Origin: Lichenicoccus sp964247695
GTDB lineage: Bacteria > Pseudomonadota > Alphaproteobacteria > Acetobacterales > Acetobacteraceae
Direction of reading: 5' to 3'
Length of the DNA stretch: 64,000 bases
NCBI GenBank assembly: GCA_964247695.1
Contig: CAXTVI010000024.1
Coordinates: forward strand, 6,378 to 70,377
A model generated the notes under the pieces. It saw nothing but the letters and a program-made list of their open reading frames with translations. It made no database searches and had not been told where the DNA came from. The position numbers and the translations under genes were made by a program. Positions 8,521-19,456 of this stretch are shown here, in pieces; within the stretch, counting starts at the first letter, position 1, and each line of letters opens with the position of its first letter.

Positions 8521-10043
8521 CAAACAGACTCCAGATGCTCGGCGGGCTGGCCGATGGCCAGTCGCAGGACGTTGAGTTCGGAGAAATCGGCCCGGTCGAG
8601 CAAGCCGCTGATCTCGCCCTCGTGCATGACGGCGACGCGGTCGGACACTCCGATGACCTCCTCCATGTCGCTCGAGATCATGATGACGCCGACGCCCTGA
8701 TCCGCCAGCGCACGCATCAGGGCGTAGATCTCGCCCTTGGCGCCGACATCGATGCCACGGGTGGGCTCGTCGAAGATCATCAGGCGCGGCGCCATCGACA
8801 GCCACTTGGCGAGCACCACCTTCTGCTGGTTGCCGCCGGACAAGGTCGCGGCATGCACCGCGACGCCGGGGGTCTTGATCCTGAGCGCTGCCTGCTGCGC
8901 GCGTGCCGTGGTCGCCTCGGCCTCGCGGTCGACGAGGTTGAAGCGGGCATAGCGACGCAGGCTGGCGAGCGAGATGTTCTCCGACAGCTTCATGTCGAGG
9001 ACGAGGCCCTCGCCCTTGCGATCCTCGGGCACCAGGTAGATGCCCTGGGCGATCGCCTGCCGGGGGGAACGCACCGTGACCTTCTGTCCAGCCAGCCACA
9101 CATCGCCGGACAGGATCGGGTCGACCCCGAACAGGGCGCGGGCCAGCGAGGTGCGGCCGGACCCGACAAGCCCGGCGATCCCCAGGATCTCGCCGCGATG
9201 CACGTCCAGCGAGACATGGCGATCGGGAAAGGCGCTGGTGACCACGTGGTCGACTACGCAGATCTCGCCGCTGGGTGGCGCGCGTGGCGGGGTGTAGAGC
9301 GAGCGGAGTTCACGGCCGATCATCAGCCGGATCATGGCGTGATGCTCGATCTCGTCGCGGGCCAGTTCGCCTGCGACGCGGCCGTCGCGCAGGCAGACAA
9401 CCCGGTCGGCGCAGACCTTCACCTCGTGCAGGCGGTGGCTGATATAGATCACCGAGACGCCGGAGGAACGAAGCTCGGCGATGACGGCCAGCAGGCGTTC
9501 GGTCTCCTGCAGGGTGAGACTGGAGGTCGGCTCGTCCATGATGATGACGCGGGCATCGACCGAGAGCGCCCGGGCGATCTCGACGAGTTGGCGCTGGGCG
9601 ATGAGCAGCTTCGACACGCTGGTCTCGGGACCGAAATCGGCGCCGAGCCGCTGAAGCAGCGGCCGGGCCAGTTCGTGCATGGCACGGTTGCGGACGAGCC
9701 GGAGCGGGCCGCCCGCAACCGTTTCGCGGCCCAGGAAGATGTTGGCCGCGACGTCGAGATTGTCGAGCACGGTCAGTTCCTGGTGGACGAAGGCGATCCC
9801 GGCCCGTGCCGCGCCGGCCACCGTCATGGTGCCGTGGGCGACGCCGTCGATGACGATGCTTCCGGCGCTGGGCTGGACCACGCCGCCAAGGATCTTCATC
9901 AGCGTCGACTTGCCGGCGCCGTTCTCACCGATGAGCCCGAGCACGGTGCCGGCCGCGATGCCGAGGTCGACGTCGACGAGCGCATTCACGCCAGCATAAG
10001 ACTTGCTGATCCCGACCAGGGAGAGCAACGCGGGGGCGGTCAT
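8520..10043 (-). CDS. Sugar ABC transporter ATP-binding protein, duplicated NBD (RbsA/MglA-like)
   Basis: Energises the importer (507 aa) with two fused nucleotide-binding domains. The first has Walker A GENGAGKST at residues 39-47 and Walker B ARVIIMDEPTSSL. The second has a degenerate P-loop GLVGSGRTSLAR with Arg in place of Lys, and then LSGGNQQKV and LMIFDEPTRGIDVGAK; this asymmetry is normal for the RbsA family. The C-terminal end overlaps the permease start by one base. Upstream, 20 bp separate it from the binding-protein gene. Confidence 0.95.
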   Translation of the reverse strand: MTAPALLSLVGISKSYAGVNALVDVDLGIAAGTVLGLIGENGAGKSTLMKILGGVVQPSAGSIVIDGVAHGTMTVAGAARAGIAFVHQELTVLDNLDVAANIFLGRETVAGGPLRLVRNRAMHELARPLLQRLGADFGPETSVSKLLIAQRQLVEIARALSVDARVIIMDEPTSSLTLQETERLLAVIAELRSSGVSVIYISHRLHEVKVCADRVVCLRDGRVAGELARDEIEHHAMIRLMIGRELRSLYTPPRAPPSGEICVVDHVVTSAFPDRHVSLDVHRGEILGIAGLVGSGRTSLARALFGVDPILSGDVWLAGQKVTVRSPRQAIAQGIYLVPEDRKGEGLVLDMKLSENISLASLRRYARFNLVDREAEATTARAQQAALRIKTPGVAVHAATLSGGNQQKVVLAKWLSMAPRLMIFDEPTRGIDVGAKGEIYALMRALADQGVGVIMISSDMEEVIGVSDRVAVMHEGEISGLLDRADFSELNVLRLAIGQPAEHLESV

Positions 10044-10063
10044 GGGCCGGGACCTCGCGCGGG

Positions 10064-11017
10064 CTACTTGGCGGCCAGCATCCGGCGCATGCTCTGCTGG
10101 AACTCGTGCACATTGTCCTTCTGGATGACGCGCGTGGGGATGATGATCAGGTGGTTGGCGGGGATGAAGGACTTGTCCCCGTTGATGTATTTCACCAGGT
10201 CGGTCATCGACTGGTAGCCGAACTGGAAGGGCTGCTGGACGATGGTCGACTGGATCGTGCCATCTGCGACACCGCGCAGCGTCTGTGCGTCCTCGTCGAA
10301 GCCCACCACCTTGATCTTGCCGGCCTGGCCGGCATCCTTCACGGCGGAATAGATCTGCGGCGTATTGTAGTTGTAGAGGCCGACGAGCAGGTCCAGCCCG
10401 CCCTTGGCAAGCGCATCCTGCACGTTCGCCTTGGCCTTGGCGAAGTCGCCGCCATCGGTGCGAATGTCGACGATCTGTATGTTGCTGCCCTTCAGGCCCT
10501 CCCGGATCCCCTCGACGCGCTCGCGGGCGTTGTCGGCGTCCATCGTGCCGACGAAAGCCATGAGCTTGCCGCCGTTCGGCAGCGCCTTCCTGATCTCGCC
10601 GGCCGCCTGCAGCCCGGCCGCCTTGTTGTCGGTGCCGATATAGACCACGCGGTTCGAGTTCGGCGCGTCGCTGTCGGTGGTAAAGAGGACCGCATGGCTG
10701 GCGACCTTGTTGAATTCCTCGGTGGAGTTCTTCGGGTCGATGGCGGAGATCGAGATACCGGCGACGCCGGAGGCGAGCAGGTCATCGAGCTCGCGACGCT
10801 GCTCGGCCGCGGTCGCCTGGCCGGTCACGATGACCTGCATCGCGAAGTCGGGATGCTCGCTCTGGGCCTTCATGACCCCGGCGCGGGCGACAGTCCAGAA
10901 ATCGGCCGAGACATTGGTGACCAGGGCGAGGGACTTCTTCTGCTGGGCCACGGCCGGCGCGCCGAGCATAGCGAGGCTGGCCGCCCCGACGAGGGTGGCC
11001 TGGATCAGTCGACGCAT
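10064..11017 (-). CDS. Periplasmic sugar-binding protein of the CUT2 ABC importer
   Basis: Substrate receptor (317 aa) with a Sec signal peptide ending APAVAQ-QKK at about residue 25. It has the periplasmic-binding-protein fold of the RbsB/sugar-binding domain 4 family: LVTNVSADFWTVARAG near the mature N-terminus, DLLASGVAGISISAIDP, and GFDEDAQTLRGVADG in the second lobe. The start at 11017 has a strong GGAGGA Shine-Dalgarno 6 nt upstream. It is the first and probably most highly expressed gene of the transport operon, with a dyad in its leader at 11060-11081. No dedicated kinase or isomerase is in the operon, so the sugar is unknown. Confidence 0.94.
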   Translation of the reverse strand: MRRLIQATLVGAASLAMLGAPAVAQQKKSLALVTNVSADFWTVARAGVMKAQSEHPDFAMQVIVTGQATAAEQRRELDDLLASGVAGISISAIDPKNSTEEFNKVASHAVLFTTDSDAPNSNRVVYIGTDNKAAGLQAAGEIRKALPNGGKLMAFVGTMDADNARERVEGIREGLKGSNIQIVDIRTDGGDFAKAKANVQDALAKGGLDLLVGLYNYNTPQIYSAVKDAGQAGKIKVVGFDEDAQTLRGVADGTIQSTIVQQPFQFGYQSMTDLVKYINGDKSFIPANHLIIIPTRVIQKDNVHEFQQSMRRMLAAK

Positions 11018-11059
11018 AGTTCCTCCGGGTGAAATTATGTTGTTTTTATGTTCTGGTAT

Positions 11060-11081
11060 CCGGCGTCTTGTCCAACGCCGG
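11060..11081 (-). promoter_or_regulatory. 7-8-7 inverted repeat in the sugar importer leader
   Basis: CCGGCGT and ACGCCGG are perfect 7-bp arms around an 8-nt spacer, 43 bp upstream of the binding-protein start. It could be a LacI-type operator or a leader hairpin. Confidence 0.5.
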
Positions 11082-11314
11082 CTCAGGCTAGTCCAGTTCC
11101 GTGCGCCTTGGACAGAGCATCCCGGCAGTCCCGGCGACGTGATGCCGGTCACCGCGTGCGGGCTGCCTGGGCTGAGACCGGTGCGGGCATGGGCGGTGCT
11201 GCAGGCCGTCAGTATCCGATCGCAGGCTCGGGCTCTGCGCCGACGCGGGCCGTCGGACGCGACTGGCTCATTACCGAATGCCGGATCGAGCGCTGCCTCT
11301 CGATACAAAAGAAA

Positions 11315-11340
11315 AGGGCCGCACCTTCCGGTGCGGCCCT
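11315..11340 (-). terminator. Rho-independent terminator of the TonB receptor gene
   Basis: Perfect 11-bp stem (AGGGCCGCACC / GGTGCGGCCCT) with a 4-nt loop, followed on the minus strand by TTTTCTTTTG. It lies 22 bp beyond the receptor stop codon. Confidence 0.92.
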
Positions 11341-11362
11341 CGTCCGACATGGTGCGCAGGCT

Positions 11363-14143
11363 TTAGAAGCTGGCGCGCATCGTGAAGGTGATTGCCGCAG
11401 GCTCGCCTGGCAGCGCGTCATTGAAGGCCTGCGTGCAGCCATAGTTGCTGATCGTTTGCCCCGCGAATTTGCCGGTCTTGAAGGTCCCGCAAGAGGAGGG
11501 CGAGATCTGGCTATAATAGTACTGGAAGTAGCGGGTGTTGAAGATGTTGAGCCCGTTGAGGTCGAAGTCGATGGTGTGCAACGGACCGGCATGGCCATGC
11601 ATGGGTAGCTTGTAGTTGATGTCGAGATTGAAGACCGCGAACGGCTGGATGCCGCCGTTGGGGTTGTAGGTGGTCGCTCCGGCAGTAGCGTTATAGTACC
11701 CGTAGGTGCCGTAGGCCGGGAAGCCGGGGATCGGCCCAAGATTGCCCAGGCCGTTCACATCGTAGGTTGTCGCCTGCTTGCCGGTGTATTGCCCCTCGAA
11801 GCGGACGTTGAACTCGTCGCCATGGGTTAGCAGCGCGTGGTGGTCATAGTTGACGCCGAACGTGGACAGCCAGTCTGGCACCCCGGTCTCGGGATCGCCA
11901 CGGAACACCAAGCCGAACTGGTCTTCCTGCACCGTGACATCGGCGGTGTACGTCTTCAGATACTTCGCAAGCGTGTGGGAAACGTTGCCGAACAACTGCC
12001 AGTCGCGCGAGACCTGGTAGATCGCCGCTGCCTCGATACCCTTGCTCTCGCGCTGCCCGGTTGCCGAGTAGAACGACGTGCCGGTGAGCGGTCCGCTCTG
12101 GTACTCGAAGAAGCCGAAGTCGCGCTCGATGTGCTGGTAGAAGTAGTCGAACGATAGCGACAGGTTCTGCCGGTTGTACTTCACGCCGGCCTCATACATA
12201 TGGACGATCGAGGCAGGAGGCGGCGGAATATTGAGACCGTTCGGGCCGAAATCGGTGGTGGGGGCGAACAAAGCCGAAGTCGCGTAGCTGGCATAGAGCG
12301 ACACGCCGCGCGCGGCGGGAAGGATCTTGTCCAGGTCATAGGCCACGTTCATGAACGGCAGCCACTCGCGGTCCCACTTGTGGGCCTTGTAGTTGCCGTT
12401 CGCACAGCCACCACCCGTGGCAGCCTGCTCCTGGCAGTAGGCGGTCGCCAGATCCGATGCGTTCGGCGTTCCGTTCAGGATGTAGTCGCCGGTTGCACTG
12501 GAGTCCGTGCCTTCGAGCGTCACACCAGGCGTAAGATGCAGCGTGTTCTGGATGAGGTCGATCTTGTCCTGGGCATAACCCTGGTAGATCGTCCGCTGCG
12601 TTCCGCCATCGTAGCCCGCGATCTGATCGGCGGGGGTGTGCGGAAACTCGGACGAAATGCCGAGATAGGCTGGGCCGGCATTGGCACCCGGAGACGCGTC
12701 GGATGTTTCCTTCGCCACCAGCCCACCGATCTTGATGGTGTTGGCAATGCCGAAGATGTTCGGCGGCGTGATCGTGACACGCGGCTGGAAGCCATATGTG
12801 TCGTTGTGCACGCGGGTATATTCGGAGTTGAACCCGCAAGGGCTGGTCTGACCGGCGGCCGCGAACTGCGCGGTCGTCGAGGCCGGGCATCCGGTTGTCG
12901 TCGGATTGGCGCCGTAGAAATAGGCCTGGGGGTCGTAGAACGGTCCACCAGGCTGGTAGTAGCTCTGCTCGCCGAAGCCTGCCACCGTCTGGTTGAACGG
13001 GCTGGCGCCTCCCACGGTCGCCGATCCGTTTTCGCCACCTGGCGCGAAGATGGTCGGATTGCCGTAGTTCTCCGTATAGGAGTCCGAGTAAAGATAGAAG
13101 CCGGTCAGCCCGGCGCTGATGTAGTCGTTGATGTAGGTGTCGTTCTTCAGGATCAGGGTAAAGTAGTCGTTGTACTGGCGAGTGAATTCCTGGTTCGGGC
13201 TGTAATTGCTGAACTCGCCGTTCTGCGCGAGATATGGAAGCGGCACCGGCTCCGGCGTGATCAGGCCGTTGCCTGTGTTGTAAATGGCGGTCGCCTGGAA
13301 CAGCGACAACCCGTCGCCATAGGGCTTGTCGAACGCGAATTCCATGTTGTTGTAGCGCGCCGGTGTATAGTCGACGAAGCCGGCCGTCTGCAGGTTCGAA
13401 TACTTGAGCATCATCTTCGGCGCGTCGTCGCCCGTACCGAGCAGCCCGCCAAAGATCTTGTCCAGACGACCGGTATCGACCTCGAAGCCCTCGTTGAAGG
13501 TCTTGAACGAGCCAACCGAGCCGAACACGTCCACCTTCGCCTCGTTGCTGGGACGCAGGCTGGAATAGGCGATGGTGCCGCCGATGGTGCCGAAGGTGCT
13601 CTTGTCGGGGTAGGCGACGCCCGGGTAGATCGAGACGCCGCTGATCTGGTCGAGGTTGAAGTGGCCGCCGAGCAGGTTCTCCAGGTAGCTGCCGCCGCCG
13701 CCGCTGAGCAGATCCTGCATCGGCACGCCGTCGAGTGTCTGAGCCACCTCAAGGCCACGTGCGCCGCGGATCGAGATCACCGGCTCGTTGTCGCCGATGC
13801 CCTGCTGATAGACATAGACCGACGGAGCGGCCCGCAGCAGCGTTGCGGCACTACCCTGGACGCCGGTCTGCGCGATCTGCGCAGAACCCAGTTCAGTTAC
13901 CGCGCTCGGCGAATTCTTCTCACGCAGCAACTGCCGCGCCGCCCTCACGGTTATATTTTCGGACGGGGCAGCCGTGTTGCCATTGGCCGAGCCCGCCGAC
14001 TGCGTCCCCGCATTGGCCGGAATGCCCGATGGCACGGTGTTGTTCGGGACCTGGGCCAGAACCGCGGTCGTCGAAAGTAGTGTGGAAATCGCGGTTGCGC
14101 CAAGCAGATTGCGCTTCCGGTGAAGGGCTAGTGACGTCTGCAC
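11363..14143 (-). CDS. TonB-dependent outer-membrane receptor
   Basis: Outer-membrane beta-barrel (926 aa) that imports a bound substrate using TonB energy. A signal peptide (residues 1 to about 31, ending VLAQ) is followed by a low-complexity Ala/Asn/Gly stretch, a plug domain (about 65-215) with APSVYVYQQG, ISIRGARG and LDGVPMQDLLSGGG, and a long barrel rich in alternating aromatic residues that ends in the terminal phenylalanine motif TMRASF. The barrel contains FEGQYTGKQATTYDVNG near the C-terminus. It is transcribed alone, with its own terminator. It is richer in A+T than its neighbours. The substrate is not evident; no siderophore genes are nearby, and the sugar importer and galM flank it, so a carbohydrate is possible. 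Confidence 0.94.
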   Translation of the reverse strand: MQTSLALHRKRNLLGATAISTLLSTTAVLAQVPNNTVPSGIPANAGTQSAGSANGNTAAPSENITVRAARQLLREKNSPSAVTELGSAQIAQTGVQGSAATLLRAAPSVYVYQQGIGDNEPVISIRGARGLEVAQTLDGVPMQDLLSGGGGSYLENLLGGHFNLDQISGVSIYPGVAYPDKSTFGTIGGTIAYSSLRPSNEAKVDVFGSVGSFKTFNEGFEVDTGRLDKIFGGLLGTGDDAPKMMLKYSNLQTAGFVDYTPARYNNMEFAFDKPYGDGLSLFQATAIYNTGNGLITPEPVPLPYLAQNGEFSNYSPNQEFTRQYNDYFTLILKNDTYINDYISAGLTGFYLYSDSYTENYGNPTIFAPGGENGSATVGGASPFNQTVAGFGEQSYYQPGGPFYDPQAYFYGANPTTTGCPASTTAQFAAAGQTSPCGFNSEYTRVHNDTYGFQPRVTITPPNIFGIANTIKIGGLVAKETSDASPGANAGPAYLGISSEFPHTPADQIAGYDGGTQRTIYQGYAQDKIDLIQNTLHLTPGVTLEGTDSSATGDYILNGTPNASDLATAYCQEQAATGGGCANGNYKAHKWDREWLPFMNVAYDLDKILPAARGVSLYASYATSALFAPTTDFGPNGLNIPPPPASIVHMYEAGVKYNRQNLSLSFDYFYQHIERDFGFFEYQSGPLTGTSFYSATGQRESKGIEAAAIYQVSRDWQLFGNVSHTLAKYLKTYTADVTVQEDQFGLVFRGDPETGVPDWLSTFGVNYDHHALLTHGDEFNVRFEGQYTGKQATTYDVNGLGNLGPIPGFPAYGTYGYYNATAGATTYNPNGGIQPFAVFNLDINYKLPMHGHAGPLHTIDFDLNGLNIFNTRYFQYYYSQISPSSCGTFKTGKFAGQTISNYGCTQAFNDALPGEPAAITFTMRASF

Positions 14144-14583
14144 ACTATAGGCTCCCTGTATCGGGCCCCGGAGAGGCCTGGTCAGGCAGGGTTACCCCAA
14201 GGCACGTACCCGTGAAATGGCCTACGCGAGCTCCAGACATGGTTACTAATTAATGTGTCGCATTTGCCACAATTGGAACAATGCACCTCATATCGGGCCC
14301 GGACCTGCTTTGCGGGGTCTTCTCTCCCGCGTAACTCGCAATAAATGCAAGAGTCACGGCTCCGTTACATAAGTGCTGAGGCGCAGGCAACGGGATTCAC
14401 AGCTGTTTTATATTGTCAGTCCGCGAAATGCCTAAGGGATAGGCGGTCAATGCTTAAAACCTGTCCAAACGCCTCGGATCATGTTTGCTATGCCGCATAA
14501 GGCTGAACGAGGCCTCTGCGTGGCAGGAGCAACCCCTGGCGACGATGCGGCGCTTGGTGCAAGAGGCTTACGGAGTTCCAGCC
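14144..14583. other. AT-rich divergent promoter region between TonB receptor and galM
   Basis: This 440-bp stretch separates two divergent genes and is clearly lower in G+C than its surroundings, including the segment ACTAATTAATGTG at about 14244-14256 that could contain minus-strand -10 elements for the receptor. An open frame runs into galM from 14485, but a better start with a ribosome-binding site lies at 14584. I see no RNA gene. Confidence 0.55.
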
Positions 14584-15631
14584 ATGACCCTGCAGATAAA
14601 CAGCGCCGGCACCACCTCGGCGGGGGTGGCGGTGCAGCGCGCCAGCATCCGCAACGCGCACGGGATCGCAGTCTCCATCCTGAGTTTCGGCGGCATCATC
14701 GCCTCGCTGGAAGTGCCCGACCGCGAGGGACGCCTGGCCAACATCGTGCTCGGCTACCCCGACCTCGCCGGCTACGAGACCCATAACGGAACGACGCATT
14801 TCGGCGCACTGATCGGCCGCTATGCCAACCGCATCGCGCATGGCCGCTTCAGCCTCGATGGCCGGGAGCACCGGCTGCCGCTCAACAACGGGCCGAACAG
14901 CCTGCATGGCGGCCCGGACGGCTTCGGGCGAAAGCCCTGGACCATGACGCAGAACGGCGAGGACGGCGTCCGCCTGTCGCTGTCCAGCGCCGACGGCGAG
15001 GCCGGCTACCCGGGACGGCTGGATGCGGAGGTAACCTACCGGCTGACCGATGCCGACGAACTGGAGATCGACTATGTCGCAACGTGCGACGCGCCCACCA
15101 TCGTCAACCTGACCAATCACAGCTACTTCAACCTCGCCGGCGAGGCCAGCGGCAGCATCGAGCGGCACGTGGTGCAGATCGAGGCCGACCGTTTCACCCC
15201 GGTCGATGCCAGCCTGATCCCGACCGGACGGCTCGCCCCTGTCGAAGGCACGCCGCTCGACTTCCGCCAGCCGACAGCGATCGGCGACCGGCTGCGCGTC
15301 GGGCACGAGCAGATGATGCTCGGACGCGGCTACGACCATAATTGGGTGCTGCGCGGCCAGCCCGGCACCCTGCGGCGTGCGGCCACCGTGCATGATCCGG
15401 CCTCCGGACGCGCGCTCACCTGCCTCACCACGCAGCCCGGCCTGCAGTTTTACAGCGGCAACTTCCTCGACGGCACCCTGCCCGGCACCGCGGGCACGCT
15501 CTACCGGCAGGGCGACGGACTGTGCCTGGAGACGCAGCATTTTCCCGACAGCCCGAACCAGCCGGACTTTCCTTCGACGGTGCTGCGACCCGGCGAGACC
15601 TATCGCGAGCGCACCGTCTTCTGGCTGCACC

Positions 15632-15639
<8 letters not shown>
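14584..15639 (+). CDS. galM: Aldose 1-epimerase (mutarotase)
   Basis: Interconverts alpha and beta anomers of galactose or other aldoses. The 351-aa protein shows the family motifs in order: NRIAHGRF (residues 82-89), NSLHGG with His108, NLTNHSYFNLAGE with the catalytic histidine at about 179, and CLETQHFPDSPNQP carrying the C-terminal substrate-contacting residues. The ATG at 14584 is favoured over 14485 because GGAG sits 8 nt upstream and the family N-terminus begins here. The end overlaps the convergent copper ATPase by 8 bp. No leader is evident, so it is probably cytosolic. Confidence 0.94.
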
Positions 15640-18013
<2,374 letters not shown>

Positions 18014-18050
18014 GCCGTCCACTCGCGGTTCCCTTCGAGAGTTCAGGCCT

Positions 18051-18078
18051 CCTATATAGGCGCTCTCATGCTCCACAA
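18051..18078 (-). promoter_or_regulatory. Possible copA promoter
   Basis: On the minus strand TTGTGG and TATAGG are separated by 16 bp, ending about 38 bp upstream of the copA start, inside an unusually AT-rich short stretch (CCTATATAGG). Assigned by consensus only; the 16-bp spacing is not the 19-20 bp typical of MerR/CueR promoters. Confidence 0.35.
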
Positions 18079-18088
18079 GCCGAGCATG
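18067..18088. promoter_or_regulatory. Inverted repeat between copA and the copper chaperone gene
   Basis: CATGCTC and GAGCATG form perfect 7-bp arms around an 8-nt spacer, overlapping the possible -35 of copA and lying 66 bp before the divergent chaperone start. It is a candidate operator for a copper-responsive regulator; no regulator gene is seen in the window. Confidence 0.5.
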
Positions 18089-18153
18089 ATTGGTCGGATC
18101 GTGTGCCTGCAAGTCATTCGTGCGGGCCGTCAGCAAGCGGAGGAGACTGCGCC

Positions 18154-18360
18154 ATGGAGTCGAGCGAGCGGCGCATCGAGGTGCGTGGGATGACCTGCGC
18201 GCACTGCGTCCGCGCCGTCACGGCGGCGGCGGGCGGGATTGCGGGTGTGTCGCGGCCGCAGGCCGAGCTCGCGACCGGCATCCTGAGCTGGCACGGCAAC
18301 GCCGATCGCTCGGCGATCAGGACCGCATTGGCACGCGCGGGCTACGAGGTCGTTGAGTAG
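18154..18360 (+). CDS. Copper chaperone (HMA-domain protein, CopZ-like)
   Basis: Small cytosolic metallochaperone of 68 aa made of a single heavy-metal-associated domain with GMTCAHC (Cys15, Cys18). It likely hands Cu(I) to the divergently transcribed copper ATPase. The ATG at 18154 has an excellent GGAGGAG site 8 nt upstream. The C-terminal half (ARAGYEVVE) matches the family end. Histidine replaces the more usual serine or glycine between the two cysteines. Confidence 0.92.
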   Translation: MESSERRIEVRGMTCAHCVRAVTAAAGGIAGVSRPQAELATGILSWHGNADRSAIRTALARAGYEVVE

Positions 18361-18406
18361 GTTCCGGTTATTACTAAAAATCAAACATGGTTTAATGATC
18401 GGGATT

Positions 18407-18427
18407 TGAACTGGACGATCCGGTTCA
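18407..18427. promoter_or_regulatory. Imperfect dyad downstream of the copper chaperone
   Basis: TGAACTGG and CCGGTTCA flank a 5-nt centre, with one G:T pair if folded as RNA. There is no T-run, so an operator for the next gene or a weak terminator are both possible. Confidence 0.3.
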
Positions 18428-18562
18428 TGAAAATTCGATGTGACGGCCGGGGAATTGCTTGAAGTCGCTGTAGGGTTCTTTATCTTCATCGCTGGGACGG
18501 CTTGGTTGACCCGCCAGCCGCAACGCCAGAGACGGGGCCCAACCCCGCTGCGGACGGAGACG

Positions 18563-18805
18563 ATGAAGACGAGCCTGCCCACGACCACCGCGGCGCAACG
18601 TGCGCTAACTGCCTTCCATAGCAGCCAGGCGATCACCGAGCGCCTGTCGGCGGACCTGCTGTTCCTGGAGAACTGGGAACGCAACCCGGCACCCGGCACC
18701 GCGGCTGCGTTGCGGATCGGCCAGATCCGCCGTGCCAACCCCCGCCTTGCCGCCGAGATACGCGAGGAGCTGCTGTGCGAAAGCAGGCCGGCACGGACGA
18801 GTTGA
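18563..18805 (+). CDS. Hypothetical protein, 80 aa
   Basis: Small, mostly alpha-helical protein without recognised domains. The frame is open from 18440, but the earlier part is poorly supported; the ATG at 18563 is preceded by GGAG, though with only 3 nt spacing. Residues include a repeated Ala/Leu pattern and RIGQIRRANPRLAAEIREELL near the C-terminus, compatible with a helix pair. It is convergent with trpF, ending 10 bp from its stop, and there is high codon-position bias. Function unknown. Confidence 0.5.
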   Translation: MKTSLPTTTAAQRALTAFHSSQAITERLSADLLFLENWERNPAPGTAAALRIGQIRRANPRLAAEIREELLCESRPARTS

Positions 18806-18814
18806 CGACATAGG

Positions 18815-19444
18815 CTAGGATCTGTCGGCTGCGCGCACGGCGGCCACGAAAGCCGCAATTCGCAAGGGATCCTTGCGCCCGGGCTCGAACTCGACACCGG
18901 ACGAGACATCTACCGCCGGGGCTTGTGTGATGCGCATCGCCTCCGAGACGTTGGTGGGCTCCAGGCCGCCCGCCAGCATCCACGGACAGGGCGCCTGCCA
19001 GTCCGCCAGCACCTGCCAATCCATGCGCGTGGCGTTGCCGCCGGGCCGGTCGACGCCTTCGGGCGGCCGGCTCTCCAGCAGCATCCGGTCGGCCAGCGCC
19101 GCCACCGGCAGATCGGCCGCGTCGCGTATGCCGCAGGCGAGCCAGACCGGCAGCCCGAACCGTGCCCGGATCGAAGCGGCCCGCTCAGCGGTATCATAGA
19201 TCTGCAGGGCGTCCAGCCGCACCCGGTCCAGGCAGGCCCGGATGGTGTCGTCGCCCGCGCGCACGAAGAGGCCTACCCGGCCAGGACCGCCTGCATGGCG
19301 CGCCGACAAGGCAGCGGCGCGGGATGGGTTGACCGCCCGCGGTGACTTGGCGAAGAACACGAAGCCGAGCCAGTCGGCGCCATGCTCGACCGCCGCGTCG
19401 ATGCCGACCTCATCGTTGAGGCCGCAGATCTTGACCTGTGTCAT
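18815..19444 (-). CDS. trpF: Phosphoribosylanthranilate isomerase
   Basis: Third step of tryptophan synthesis, an Amadori rearrangement by a TIM-barrel enzyme. The 209-aa protein begins with the canonical VKICGLND, with the active-site Cys7, and has GADWLGFVFF, the loop LAGGLEPTNV and the phosphate-binding DVSSGVE with the catalytic aspartate. It lies 12 bp after pyrF in a lapA-pyrF-trpF order. In many alphaproteobacteria trpB and trpA follow directly; here the next genes are a small convergent hypothetical and the copper genes. Confidence 0.96.
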   Translation of the reverse strand: MTQVKICGLNDEVGIDAAVEHGADWLGFVFFAKSPRAVNPSRAAALSARHAGGPGRVGLFVRAGDDTIRACLDRVRLDALQIYDTAERAASIRARFGLPVWLACGIRDAADLPVAALADRMLLESRPPEGVDRPGGNATRMDWQVLADWQAPCPWMLAGGLEPTNVSEAMRITQAPAVDVSSGVEFEPGRKDPLRIAAFVAAVRAADRS

Positions 19445-19456
19445 GCGGATCGGGAC

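Larger units (their letters stand above)
11018..11362. other. Intergenic region with no credible gene
   Basis: This 345-bp stretch holds the leader and promoter region of the sugar importer on its left, including a 22-bp dyad, and the terminator of the TonB receptor on its right. The short open frames in the middle have no family resemblance and no ribosome-binding sites. Confidence 0.7.

Noticed and set aside
8535..10217. A 560-codon plus-strand frame
   Set aside because: Antisense to the sugar ABC ATPase, whose two P-loops are unambiguous.
12200..14080. A 626-codon plus-strand frame
   Set aside because: It lies opposite the TonB receptor and has shadow-type composition without motifs.
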